In this document: piece after piece, positions 17,408 to 25,906 of the stretch
Layout of the letters: the number at the start of each line of letters is the position of its first letter
Numbering within the stretch: position 1 is the first letter of the stretch
From: JAFMJV01 sp963814315
Lineage (GTDB): Bacteria > Chloroflexota > Limnocylindria > Limnocylindrales > CSP1-4
DNA length: 64,000 nt
NCBI GenBank assembly: GCA_963814315.1
Contig: CAWFCG010000003.1
Location: 806,001-870,000, forward strand
Direction of reading: 5' to 3'
The notes under the pieces: generated by a model
What the model saw: only the letters and a program-made list of their open reading frames with translations
Database searches by the model: none
Told to the model about the DNA's origin: nothing
Program-made: the position numbers and the translations under genes

Positions 17408-18193
17408 ATGGGTCAGCTGGACAGGTTCAAGCTCGACGGTCAGATCGCTCTCATCGGCGGCGGCGGCGGAGCGATCGGTGGAGCCATGGCCGTCGCCCTC
17501 GCAGAGGCTGGCGCCAAGGTCGCGGTGACTGACATCGCCCAAGAGGCGGTCGATGCCACCAAGGGCAAGATCGAGGCGGCCGGTGGCGAGTGCCTGGCCA
17601 TCGCCGGTGACATGACCAAGCGTGATGACGCCGAGCGCGTCGTCGGCGAGGTGGTCGTTCACTACGGCAAGCTGGACATCATGGTCAACGCCATCGGTGG
17701 CGGAGCCGGCAAGGTCCTCTACGACGCCCAGGACTACCCCGACGATGCGTGGGACTGGATCTACGACATCAACGTGCGCTGTACGCTGATCCCGACGCAG
17801 GCCGCGGTGAAGGCCATGATCAAGGCCGGCAACGGCGGCAAGGTCCTGAACATCAGCTCCGTGCGCGCCCTCCTGGGCATCAACGCCGGCTACTCGGCCT
17901 ACGTCGCCGCCAAGGGCGCCATCAGCTCGCTGACACGCCAGTGGGCCACCGAATGGGCCAAGCACGGCATCAATGTCAACGCCATCCTGCCGACCTTCGT
18001 GGACACACCCCAGGTGGCCATGCTGCTCGGCGACCCTGAGTTCAAGAAGAACGTGGTGGCGCGCATCCCGCTGGCGCGCGTGGGCGGGACGGACGACCTC
18101 GTCGGTGCGGCCATCTTCCTGGTGTCGGATGCGTCGTCGTTCATCACCGGGCAGATCCTCGGTATCGACGGCGGCCTGACCGCGACCCAGTAG
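17408..18193 (+). CDS. Short-chain dehydrogenase/reductase
   Basis: 261-residue classical SDR, an NAD(P)-dependent oxidoreductase. The Rossmann glycine motif is GGGGGAIGGAMAVALAEAGA, followed by Asp (VTDIAQ) suggesting NAD(H) preference; NAIGG stands in for NNAG; the catalytic Ser is in ISSVRALLG, and Tyr/Lys in YSAYVAAKGA. It ends with FLVSDASSFITGQILGIDGG as in the FabG-like group. ATG 17408 follows a caggagga site. Together with the next gene it forms a small plus-strand operon that shares an operator-like element with the large catabolic island, so it probably oxidises an intermediate of the same substrate. Confidence 0.92.
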   Translation: MGQLDRFKLDGQIALIGGGGGAIGGAMAVALAEAGAKVAVTDIAQEAVDATKGKIEAAGGECLAIAGDMTKRDDAERVVGEVVVHYGKLDIMVNAIGGGAGKVLYDAQDYPDDAWDWIYDINVRCTLIPTQAAVKAMIKAGNGGKVLNISSVRALLGINAGYSAYVAAKGAISSLTRQWATEWAKHGINVNAILPTFVDTPQVAMLLGDPEFKKNVVARIPLARVGGTDDLVGAAIFLVSDASSFITGQILGIDGGLTATQ

Positions 18194-18267
18194 CCCCAGC
18201 ACCTAGACCACACACCCAGCAAACCCAGGCGCCCGCAGCGCACACTCGAGGGAGGAGCCCAACCACC

Positions 18268-19137
18268 GTGGAACCAGCCATGGAGCAAGTCACCGCCAAC
18301 GTCTACTCGAACACCAAGATCCGTGGCTGCAATCCCAGCTACGTCGTCACGACCGATGGCGTGGTGGTCATCGACACGCCGCAGCTGCCGACCAAGGCCG
18401 TGGCCATGCGCGAAGAGGCCGAGTCACACGGGCCCATCCGCTACGTCATCAACACCGAGCACCACGTCGACCACATCTTCGGCAACTACTACTTCAAGCC
18501 GGTGCCCGTCATCCACCACCAGGGCGTGGCTGACAACTTCATGGTCGTGGCACCCATCCTGGATTCCTTCGCTTACGCCGGGGAGGCCATTCCGACCGAC
18601 GACCCCGAGGGTGCGGCGATCTTCCCCGACCGAGACGAGTACTACCGCGAGCCCAACGACGGCGCCATCGTCTTCACCGGCAACCTCAAGCTTCGCGTGG
18701 GCGATACCCACTTCGACCTTGTCCACGTCGCCGGCCACACACCTGGCCAGATCTTCGTGCACGTGCGCGAAGAAGGCGTCGTCTTCACCGGCGACACCAT
18801 CTTCAACGAGTGCCAGACCTGGCTGATGACCTCTGATGTCGATGGCTGGCTGGCCGCGCTGGAGACCATCCGCGCCCTTGACTTCGATCATCTTGTGCCC
18901 GGGCACGGTCCCCTCACCGACCGTTCCTCGCTCGACGACCAGCGGTCCATGTTGCTCGAATGGAAGACCGGTGTGGCCCTGGCCGTGGCCGAAGGCCTCT
19001 CCCGTGAGGAGACCCAGCAGCGCGTCAACTTCAAGGAGCGCTTCCCCGTCGACATCGGTCAGGAATACATGATGGATTACATCATGTCCAACAACGCTGG
19101 CGCCCTCTGGGACCAGATGGTGGACAAGAAGGACTAG
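18268..19137 (+). CDS. MBL-fold hydrolase with altered zinc motif
   Basis: 289-residue metallo-beta-lactamase-fold protein. The metal motif reads NTEHHVDHIFGN where the family has NTHxHxDHxGGN: the first zinc-ligand His is Glu, while the second His, Asp and last His remain. AGHTPGQIFVH, FTGDTIFNE and HLVPGHGPLTD provide the other ligands. The C-terminal 80 residues are helical. Such proteins hydrolyse lactones, thioesters or similar bonds. GTG 18268 has a ggagg 12 nt upstream; ATG 18280 is an alternative. It follows the SDR by 74 bp and ends at a strong terminator. Confidence 0.85.
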   Translation: MEPAMEQVTANVYSNTKIRGCNPSYVVTTDGVVVIDTPQLPTKAVAMREEAESHGPIRYVINTEHHVDHIFGNYYFKPVPVIHHQGVADNFMVVAPILDSFAYAGEAIPTDDPEGAAIFPDRDEYYREPNDGAIVFTGNLKLRVGDTHFDLVHVAGHTPGQIFVHVREEGVVFTGDTIFNECQTWLMTSDVDGWLAALETIRALDFDHLVPGHGPLTDRSSLDDQRSMLLEWKTGVALAVAEGLSREETQQRVNFKERFPVDIGQEYMMDYIMSNNAGALWDQMVDKKD

Positions 19138-19187
19138 AAGACCCACCCCTTTCGTCGAGGCTCCTGCGCGAGCCTGACCCCGCCGCC

Positions 19188-19220
19188 CGACGCCCCGCCG
19201 GAACCCCCGGCGGGGCGTCG
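19188..19220. terminator. Strong bidirectional hairpin terminator
   Basis: Perfect 14-bp stem (19188-19201 with 19207-19220, arm CGACGCCCCGCCGG) and a 5-nt loop. It lies between the plus-strand MBL gene and the minus-strand phosphofructokinase gene, serving both. No T-tract follows. Confidence 0.8.
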
Positions 19221-19246
19221 TGGTGCGCCAAAGGCGTGGTGCGTGA

Positions 19247-20545
19247 CTAGTCCGATGGGCGCCAGTCGGGCTGGCCGGTGGTGGCCAGGACGGCGCTCCA
19301 AAGGTCATCATCGAGATCCATCCGCTTGTGCTGTGCGACGGCCGCCGAGATGGGGACCCAGATGGTGGACTGGTTCCAGGACCCGACCATCACATCGGTC
19401 TTGCCGGCCATGCCCGCGTGCACGGCATTGCGCGCCATGCGGTCGGTGAGGATTCGGTCATTGGCGTTGGGCGGCACGCTGCGGATGGCGTAGCTGGGGT
19501 CGAAGTACTTGACGCTTACCTCGATCCCTCGCTCCCTGAAGTGCGACCGGATGCGGTCACGCAAGAACGGGCCGATGTCCCGATAATGCCGGTTGCCAGA
19601 CTCGTCGGTGGTGGTCGCGCCGGCGTCGAAGAGATGCTGGCCCGCGCCTTCGGCCACGACCACCACGGCGTGTTCACGGGCTACCATGCGGCGCTCCAGG
19701 GCTTCGAGGAGGCCGCCTTCCCCCTCCAGGGGAAAGGGCACCTCAGGCACCAGCACGAAGTTGGCCTCCTGGGCGGCGACGGCGGCTCCGGCGGTGATGA
19801 ACCCGGCATCACGGCCCATCAGCTTGACCAGGCCGATGCCCCCCGGATTGCTCTTGGCCTCGACGTGGGCCGCGCGCAGGATCTGCGCAGCTTCCTCCAA
19901 CGCGGTCGCAAAGCCAAAAGACAGGTAGACGTAAGGCACGTCGTTGTCGATGGTCTTGGGGATGCCTACGATGGAGCGGGCCTCGCCCCTCGAGCGCAGC
20001 TCAGCATCGATGCCATGGGCGCCACGCTGGGTGCCGTCGCCCCCGATGCAGAAGAGGATGTCGATGTCGTGCGACTCAAGATAGTCCGCGATGGCGGCCG
20101 GATCACGGCCCCCGCGCGAGGTCCCGAGCACGGTGCCGCCCATGTCGTTGATGTCGTCAACGAAGGCGGGCGTCAGCGCGATCGGATCCAGTCCTGCAGC
20201 AGGATCAAGGCCTCGATAGCCCCTCTGGATGCCAAGCACGCGACGCACACCGTAGTTGTGCGTCAACTCGTAGTAGCCCGAGCGGATGGTGTTGTTGAGG
20301 CCCGGTGCCACACCGCCGCAGGTGACGAAGGCGGCCGTCGTCGTGGTCGGGTCGAAGAAGAGCCGCTCACGTGGCCCGGCCATCTCGAAGCTCAGCCCGT
20401 CACGAACGAGCTCGTCGCCGCCTTCGCGTGCCTGGTAGCGCACGCGCACCGCCGGATCCGGGAAGCGCCGGCCTTTGGCGCGCAGGGGCGAATCGAACCG
20501 GGCCGGCCCCAGCACCGGGACCGTGAACTCTGCTTGGGTGGGCAT
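19247..20545 (-). CDS. pfkA: ATP-dependent 6-phosphofructokinase
   Basis: 432-residue phosphofructokinase of the long, PPi-PFK-related clade. ATTTTAAFVTCGGVAPGLNN is the start of the nucleotide site; CIGGDGTQRGA has Gly at the position that is Asp in PPi-dependent enzymes, indicating ATP use, and GIPKTIDNDV carries the catalytic Asp with Lys in place of the bacterial Gly. This GGDG plus PKTIDND pattern is that of plant and trypanosomatid ATP-PFKs. Start ATG 20545 gives MPTQAEFTVPVLG; upstream in-frame sequence belongs to the preceding gene's 3' end. It is 28 bp downstream of the dikinase-like gene, so the two may be coexpressed. Confidence 0.9.
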   Translation of the reverse strand: MPTQAEFTVPVLGPARFDSPLRAKGRRFPDPAVRVRYQAREGGDELVRDGLSFEMAGPRERLFFDPTTTTAAFVTCGGVAPGLNNTIRSGYYELTHNYGVRRVLGIQRGYRGLDPAAGLDPIALTPAFVDDINDMGGTVLGTSRGGRDPAAIADYLESHDIDILFCIGGDGTQRGAHGIDAELRSRGEARSIVGIPKTIDNDVPYVYLSFGFATALEEAAQILRAAHVEAKSNPGGIGLVKLMGRDAGFITAGAAVAAQEANFVLVPEVPFPLEGEGGLLEALERRMVAREHAVVVVAEGAGQHLFDAGATTTDESGNRHYRDIGPFLRDRIRSHFRERGIEVSVKYFDPSYAIRSVPPNANDRILTDRMARNAVHAGMAGKTDVMVGSWNQSTIWVPISAAVAQHKRMDLDDDLWSAVLATTGQPDWRPSD

Positions 20546-20573
20546 CACCGACGAAGCGTACCTAAACGACGCA

Positions 20574-22706
20574 TCAGGCGCGGCCGGCGTCCACTTCCTC
20601 TTCCCGAGTCTTGCCGGCCAGGCGGATGAGGTCTTCGTGCAGCTCGAACCAGACCCCGTGGTAGCTATCGACGCGGGGCGAGGCGATGTACCTGCCATCA
20701 CCGCCGTCGGCTGCCGCGGCCGCGGCAGCCAACCGATCGGCATAGGTCGCCAGGCGTGGCAGTCCCTCGGTGAGCGGTGCCATCCAGGCACCGGCATCGA
20801 CGTGAAGCTCCGCCAACTGGGCAAGCACAGCGGCATCGTAGGAGGCGTCGGCGTGATCGTTCAACACCGGCGCGCCATCGGCCTCCTTCATCTGCCAGGC
20901 GGTGACGATCGTCTTCATGCGGCCGTCGAGCACCAGGAACGCATCGAGGGCCATCGCGGCCGCGTCGGTCCCCCAGGTCTCACGGTCGGCAGCGAGCAAC
21001 TCCGCACCGAGCGCCTTGCCATCGTCGGTGAGGCTGAACATGCCGCCGGAGTCCTTGAGGATGCCGTCCGCGGCGAGTCGGTCGAGCGACTGTTGCGCGT
21101 CCTCACTCGACACGCCCAGGGCAGGTGCCAGCAGATCGGCGGTCACGTAGCCCTTGATCGAGAGCGAACGGATGACGTCATCGGACGTGACCTCGCCAGC
21201 AGCCGGGTCGAGCGGAGTGCTCATCTCGCCATGGTCTTCCTCTGCCTTGATCTCGATGCCGAGCTCATGAGCCCAGGCCAGCAGCGTCACAGCCGCCGGG
21301 ACCACCGTGGTCGTCGATCGCACGGCACCACCGTAGATCTCGCCGCTGCTGCCATCGATGCCTAGCACGTCGCCTTCGTGGAAGAGCCGCTCTCCGATAG
21401 CCACGGCACCCTCCCCCACCACGACGCCGACCGCACCCACGACAGCCGGGATGTCCCAGCCCCGTGCCACCACGGCCGCGTGCGAAGCGAGCCCGCCGCT
21501 CGAGGTCAGGATACCGACCGACTTGGCCATGCCGTGGACGTCATCGGGCGAGGTCTCCGAGCGCACCAGGAGCACCTCGATCCCGGAGGCCGCCATCGCC
21601 ACCGCCTTCTCTGGTGTCGTCGCGATGGCGCCGCAAGCCACCCCCGGTGATGCCGCCAGCCCACGGGCGATGACCTCGACATCGCCGCTCAGTTCGGCCG
21701 GCATGACGGGCGGGTCGATGAGCAGATGGCGCACACGCTCGACCGCTTCTTGTCGCGACAGCGGGAATGACGGGTCTTCTGCCATCTCCACGGCAGTCCG
21801 GCAGGCGGCCTGTGCGGTCCGCTTGCCGATGCGGTTCTGCAGCATCCACAGGCGGCCCTGCTCGATGGTGAACTCGATGTCGCAGATGTCCCGGTAGTGC
21901 TGCTCCAGGCGATCGGCATAGGAGCGCAGCTCCGTGGCCACGCTGGGGAGGCGCGCATCGAGCACGGCGATCGAGTCGGTGGCATGGGTGCCGGCCACCA
22001 CGTCCTCCCCTTGCGCGCCAAAGAGCACGTCGCCGTAGAGGAGGTTCTCGCCGGTCGCAGGGTTGCGCGTGAAGAGGACGCCGGTCGCCGACTCGGCCCC
22101 ACGATTGCCGAAGACCATGGCCTGCACCACGACCGCGGTGCCCAGGTCATCGGGGATCGACTCCTTGGCCCGATAGCTGCGTGCCCGTTCGCTGTCCCAG
22201 CTGCGGAAGACCGCCTCCACCGCGGCGCGCAGCTGGAGCCATGGGTCGGACGGCACTTCCGTGACTCCCACGATATCGCGATACATGGTCTCGAGGCGGG
22301 CACGACAAGCGGTCGCGAAGTCGGCGTCGCCGGAGACGTGCGCCAGGCCAACCGTCGTCTCGTCGTTGAGCCCCAGGTTCAGGATGGTGTCTAGCATGCC
22401 CGGCATCGATACCGGCGCACCGGATCGGACGCTGACCAGCAAAGGGTCGGCGGCGTCACCGAAGCGGCGGCCCGTCCGTTCCTCGACGCTCGACATCTGG
22501 GTCCTCAGCTCGTCGTCGAGGCCGGTGGGCCAGCCGCCTTGCGCATAGGCCTTGCAGGCATCGGTACAGATGATGAAGCCTGGTGGCACCGGCAAGCCCA
22601 GCTCGTTGGCCATGACCGCGAGGTTGGCGCCCTTACCGCCGAGGAGCGCGGGTAGCGCCTCGGCGGAAAGGTCCGGTGGACGATCGAATGCGAATGACCA
22701 AGTCAT
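20574..22706 (-). CDS. Pyruvate phosphate dikinase-like protein lacking the PEP barrel
   Basis: 710 residues. The N-terminal ATP-grasp region matches PPDK (GKGANLAVMANELGLPVPPG, VSVRSGAPVSMPGMLDTILN, FTRNPATGENLLYGD), and the swivelling phosphohistidine domain has TSSGGLASHAAVVARG with catalytic His409. Authentic PPDK (about 880 residues) then has a PEP/pyruvate-binding TIM barrel; here residues about 490-710 are unrelated, with a winged-helix-like stretch (IRSLSIKGYVTADLLAPALG to LDRLAADGIL) and a helical tail. It could pass phosphate to another acceptor or act as a sensor. Neighbours are phosphofructokinase downstream and alcohol dehydrogenases upstream. Confidence 0.85.
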   Translation of the reverse strand: MTWSFAFDRPPDLSAEALPALLGGKGANLAVMANELGLPVPPGFIICTDACKAYAQGGWPTGLDDELRTQMSSVEERTGRRFGDAADPLLVSVRSGAPVSMPGMLDTILNLGLNDETTVGLAHVSGDADFATACRARLETMYRDIVGVTEVPSDPWLQLRAAVEAVFRSWDSERARSYRAKESIPDDLGTAVVVQAMVFGNRGAESATGVLFTRNPATGENLLYGDVLFGAQGEDVVAGTHATDSIAVLDARLPSVATELRSYADRLEQHYRDICDIEFTIEQGRLWMLQNRIGKRTAQAACRTAVEMAEDPSFPLSRQEAVERVRHLLIDPPVMPAELSGDVEVIARGLAASPGVACGAIATTPEKAVAMAASGIEVLLVRSETSPDDVHGMAKSVGILTSSGGLASHAAVVARGWDIPAVVGAVGVVVGEGAVAIGERLFHEGDVLGIDGSSGEIYGGAVRSTTTVVPAAVTLLAWAHELGIEIKAEEDHGEMSTPLDPAAGEVTSDDVIRSLSIKGYVTADLLAPALGVSSEDAQQSLDRLAADGILKDSGGMFSLTDDGKALGAELLAADRETWGTDAAAMALDAFLVLDGRMKTIVTAWQMKEADGAPVLNDHADASYDAAVLAQLAELHVDAGAWMAPLTEGLPRLATYADRLAAAAAAADGGDGRYIASPRVDSYHGVWFELHEDLIRLAGKTREEEVDAGRA

Positions 22707-22726
22707 GGCTTTCTCGTGTTCCCCCG

Positions 22727-23815
22727 CTATGGCTTGAGGGTGATCTTGATGGCGCCGCTGGAGCGATCTCGGAAGGTCTGGAGCGCCTGCCCGAAGTCGG
22801 CCATTGCGAACTCATGCGTCATGATGTCGCGCAGTCGGATGCGACCGTCGACGATGAGTGGCAGTACACGGCGCATCTCGCCGACCGAGGCGCGCGAACC
22901 GGCGATCTCCAGCTCGTACAGCACCAGGTCACGCATGCTGATCTGGACACCCTCCTTGGGGATGCCGACGGCGGCGATACGGCCGCCCTTGCGCAACATC
23001 GAGATCGCCCAGGTCAGCGTCAGCGGCGTGCCGGCAGCCTCGATGATCGCATCCGCACCCAATCCGGATGTCATCTCGCGCACGGCTTCGACCGGTTCGG
23101 TCACGTTGCTGTCGATGCCCTCGAAGCCCATCTGGAGCGCCTTCGCCAATCGTGGACCCCGCCCTACCACGATGACACGACCGGCGCCCAGGGCCAGTGC
23201 AGCGTCGGCGCTCAAGAGCCCCACCGGCCCAGCGCCCATCACCACCACGTTGTCGCCCGGCTCGATGCGGGCACGGTTGGCCACGTGCAGGGCGATCGAG
23301 GCGGGGTCGATGACGGCACCCTCCTCATAGCTGACCGACTCGGGCAGCGGGAAGATGCACTTGACGCCGTGGACGACGTACTCGGCATCGGCACCCTGGT
23401 AGTTGTGGCCGTACTGGCGGTGCAGGTCCATGACGCCGTAGTTCTCGCAGAGGTTGTAGTGGCCCTCCACGCACTGCTGGCAGACACCACAGGCATCGTG
23501 GCTGGTGCCGGCCACACGGTCGCCCACCGACCAGCCGGCTTTCTCGGCACCGGCGCCCAGCGCCACGATGTCACCGGCCCATTCGTGGCCGGGGATGATG
23601 GGGAAGGCCGGTGGCCAGAAGCCGGGGTAGTCACCCGCGATGAGGTGCGAGTCGGTGCCACAGATGGACACCGCCTTCACCCGGCACAGCACCTCCATGG
23701 GACCGGGCTCGGGGACCGGGACCTCCTGGATCTCGAACTTCTCGGGCGCGAGCACGACGAGTGCCTGCATGGTCTCGGTCACGTGGGTGGCGCTCCCCAT
23801 CGGCTGGCTCCCCAT
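22727..23815 (-). CDS. Zinc-dependent alcohol dehydrogenase, copy 1
   Basis: 362-residue MDR-family dehydrogenase. Catalytic zinc ligands are in SICGTDSHLI and PGHEWAG; the structural zinc has four Cys in CGVCQQCVEGHYNLC; the Rossmann motif is VVMGAGPVGLLSADAAL. It oxidises a secondary alcohol or polyol with NAD(P). The first 190 or so residues are encoded by DNA identical to the next copy upstream, while the coenzyme domain differs. The start is uncertain: a 15-bp tandem repeat (ccccatcggctggct, 23794-23823) duplicates the MGSQP start, and an internal ATG (MQALVVLAPEKF) is equally good. Confidence 0.9.
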   Translation of the reverse strand: MGSQPMGSATHVTETMQALVVLAPEKFEIQEVPVPEPGPMEVLCRVKAVSICGTDSHLIAGDYPGFWPPAFPIIPGHEWAGDIVALGAGAEKAGWSVGDRVAGTSHDACGVCQQCVEGHYNLCENYGVMDLHRQYGHNYQGADAEYVVHGVKCIFPLPESVSYEEGAVIDPASIALHVANRARIEPGDNVVVMGAGPVGLLSADAALALGAGRVIVVGRGPRLAKALQMGFEGIDSNVTEPVEAVREMTSGLGADAIIEAAGTPLTLTWAISMLRKGGRIAAVGIPKEGVQISMRDLVLYELEIAGSRASVGEMRRVLPLIVDGRIRLRDIMTHEFAMADFGQALQTFRDRSSGAIKITLKP

Positions 23816-24915
23816 CGGCTGGCTCGTGGTCAGGCTTGGGACTCTTGCTATGGCTTGACGATGATCTTGATGGCGCCACTGCTGGGATCACGGAAGGTGG
23901 CCATGGCGTCGGCGAAGTCGGTCAGCGCGAACTCGTGCGTCATGACCTCGCGCAGGCGCATGCGGCCGTCGGCCACGTGCGGCATCACGCGGCGCATCTC
24001 ACCGGCCGTGGCACGTGAGCCGGCGATCTCCAGCTCGAACAGCACCAGGTCGCGCATGTTGATCTCGACACCCTTGTTGGGGATGCCGACCGCGGCGATG
24101 CGGCCACCCTTGCGCAGGGCCGCCAAGGCCCACTGCACGGTGATGGGCACTCCAGCCGCCTCGATGATCTTGTCCACGCCCAGGCCGCCGGTCATCTCGC
24201 GCAGCGTCGCGCCGGCATCACCCGCGGTCGAGTCGATGACCTCGAAGCCCATGTCCAACGCCTTCTGACGACGGGACGCGAGGGGCTCCACGATGATGAC
24301 GCGACCGGCGCCGCGGATCTTGGCCGCCTCTCCGCCGAGCAGGCCGATGGCACCGCCACCCATGATGCCGACGTTGTCGCCCGGCTCGATGCGGGCACGG
24401 TTGGCCACGTGCAGGGCGATCGAGGCGGGGTCGATGACGGCACCCTCCTCATAGCTGACCGACTCGGGCAGCGGGAAGATGCACTTGACGCCGTGGACGA
24501 CGTACTCGGCATCGGCACCCTGGTAGTTGTGGCCGTACTGGCGGTGCAGGTCCATGACGCCGTAGTTCTCGCAGAGGTTGTAGTGGCCCTCCACGCACTG
24601 CTGGCAGACACCACAGGCATCGTGGCTGGTGCCGGCCACACGGTCGCCCACCGACCAGCCGGCTTTCTCGGCACCGGCGCCCAGCGCCACGATGTCACCG
24701 GCCCATTCGTGGCCGGGGATGATGGGGAAGGCCGGTGGCCAGAAGCCGGGGTAGTCACCCGCGATGAGGTGCGAGTCGGTGCCACAGATGGACACCGCCT
24801 TCACCCGGCACAGCACCTCCATGGGACCGGGCTCGGGGACCGGGACCTCCTGGATCTCGAACTTCTCGGGCGCGAGCACGACGAGTGCCTGCATGGTCTC
24901 GGTCACGTGGGTGGC
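23247..24915. repeat. 545-bp perfect direct repeat between the two ADH genes
   Basis: Positions 23247-23791 and 24371-24915 are identical base for base (offset 1124). They cover the start codon region and the N-terminal catalytic domain of both genes; outside the block the sequences diverge at once. This indicates recent gene conversion or partial duplication, and is also a site where assembly could collapse or swap copies. Confidence 0.95.
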
Positions 24916-24945
24916 TCCTTTCGGGAAATCGGACGGCGGCTGCAA
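23848..24945 (-). CDS. Zinc-dependent alcohol dehydrogenase, copy 2
   Basis: 365-residue paralog of the downstream copy, with the same catalytic (GHEW) and structural (CGVCQQC...C) zinc sites. Its coenzyme domain differs: IMGGGAIGLLGGEAAKIRGA in the Rossmann motif and distinct residues through to the C-terminus, where the last 70 become similar again. Different cofactor-domain sequence with identical substrate domain suggests the same substrate and altered coenzyme use or regulation. An aaaggag site precedes the internal start region. It follows the cyclase gene by 39 bp in the same transcription unit. Confidence 0.9.
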   Translation of the reverse strand: MQPPSDFPKGATHVTETMQALVVLAPEKFEIQEVPVPEPGPMEVLCRVKAVSICGTDSHLIAGDYPGFWPPAFPIIPGHEWAGDIVALGAGAEKAGWSVGDRVAGTSHDACGVCQQCVEGHYNLCENYGVMDLHRQYGHNYQGADAEYVVHGVKCIFPLPESVSYEEGAVIDPASIALHVANRARIEPGDNVGIMGGGAIGLLGGEAAKIRGAGRVIIVEPLASRRQKALDMGFEVIDSTAGDAGATLREMTGGLGVDKIIEAAGVPITVQWALAALRKGGRIAAVGIPNKGVEINMRDLVLFELEIAGSRATAGEMRRVMPHVADGRMRLREVMTHEFALTDFADAMATFRDPSSGAIKIIVKP

Positions 24946-24984
24946 GTGGACGGCGGCTGGAAACGGACGGCGGACAGATGTCGA

Positions 24985-25875
24985 CTAGATGGCGGCGACG
25001 GGGTCGACCATCGACGCCGTGGCGCCCTTGATCTTCAGGGGCAGAGCGATGAAGGCGAACTCATAGACCTTCTCGCGAGCCAGCTCCTCGAGGTCCAGGC
25101 TCTCCATCAGGTAGATGCCGTTGTCGATGAGCAGGTGCTTGTGGACCGGCTGGGGGTTGCCCTCGGGACCCTTATCCGGTGCCGGCTGGACCTCGTAGGT
25201 CTCAGTGTCAGTACCGGTGGCGACGACGCCCTTCTTGAGCAGCCAGTCGGCCGCCGAAAGGTCGGGCCCAGCGGTCTTGTTGGCCATCATGGCGTCGAAG
25301 TCGGGCCAAAGGCTCATGTAACCGGTGCGGATGACGACCACGTCCCACTGGCGCACCTCGACACCCTGGGCCTTGGCGATGTCCTCCAGCTCGGCCGCGT
25401 CCACAGGCTCGCCGGTCTGGAGATGCGGCACGCCACGATAGGTGGGCACATCAAGGAAGACCCCGCGCGTGAACATCGGCGGCATGGCCGAGGCATCACC
25501 GAAGACCGGCCCGTGGTCGGACAGGTGCTCATCGGCATTCCCGCCGCCGTACCAGTGCATGTCCTCACCGATGGTCATGTGCGCCAGGCCGTCGATGTGC
25601 GCGCCAGAATGGGAGGTGCACATCAGGTACTCCGCCATGTAGCCTAGGTTGACGTTGTTGACCGGACCCCACGGCTGCCGTCCACCGGCCACGATGCCTC
25701 TCGGGCTGACCGCGTTGAGCACCTGGAACGGCGGGTGGCCGGGGAATAGCGGCATGCCGTCGAAGCGCGTCGCGGCCAGCGAGATCATGCGGCCTTGCTT
25801 GATCATGGCCGCCGCCTTGACGACCTGCTCCGCGGGCATGTCCTTGATGGGACCGACCTCTCCGGGCTTGGGCAT
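24985..25875 (-). CDS. Cyclase-family metal-dependent hydrolase
   Basis: 296 residues, of the kynurenine formamidase/isatin hydrolase ("cyclase") superfamily, which opens amide or lactone bonds with Zn or Mn. The metal motif is CTSHSGAHIDGLAHM, the family's HxGTHxDxxxH; further marks are VVVIRTGYMSLWPD and the C-terminal QPVHKHLLIDNGIYLMESLD. Start ATG 25875 follows a gaggagag site. Between the molybdenum hydroxylase and alcohol dehydrogenase genes it likely hydrolyses a cyclic or acylated intermediate. Confidence 0.88.
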   Translation of the reverse strand: MPKPGEVGPIKDMPAEQVVKAAAMIKQGRMISLAATRFDGMPLFPGHPPFQVLNAVSPRGIVAGGRQPWGPVNNVNLGYMAEYLMCTSHSGAHIDGLAHMTIGEDMHWYGGGNADEHLSDHGPVFGDASAMPPMFTRGVFLDVPTYRGVPHLQTGEPVDAAELEDIAKAQGVEVRQWDVVVIRTGYMSLWPDFDAMMANKTAGPDLSAADWLLKKGVVATGTDTETYEVQPAPDKGPEGNPQPVHKHLLIDNGIYLMESLDLEELAREKVYEFAFIALPLKIKGATASMVDPVAAI

Positions 25876-25906
25876 GGCGTCTCTCCTCATCCTCGGGGCT
25901 TGATGG

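Noticed and set aside
19328..20629. 433-codon plus-strand frame opposite phosphofructokinase
   Set aside because: The minus strand encodes an intact PFK with all motifs; the plus frame has no recognisable motif.
22676..25647. Long plus-strand frames opposite the two dehydrogenases
   Set aside because: They repeat because the dehydrogenase DNA is duplicated, not because they are genes.
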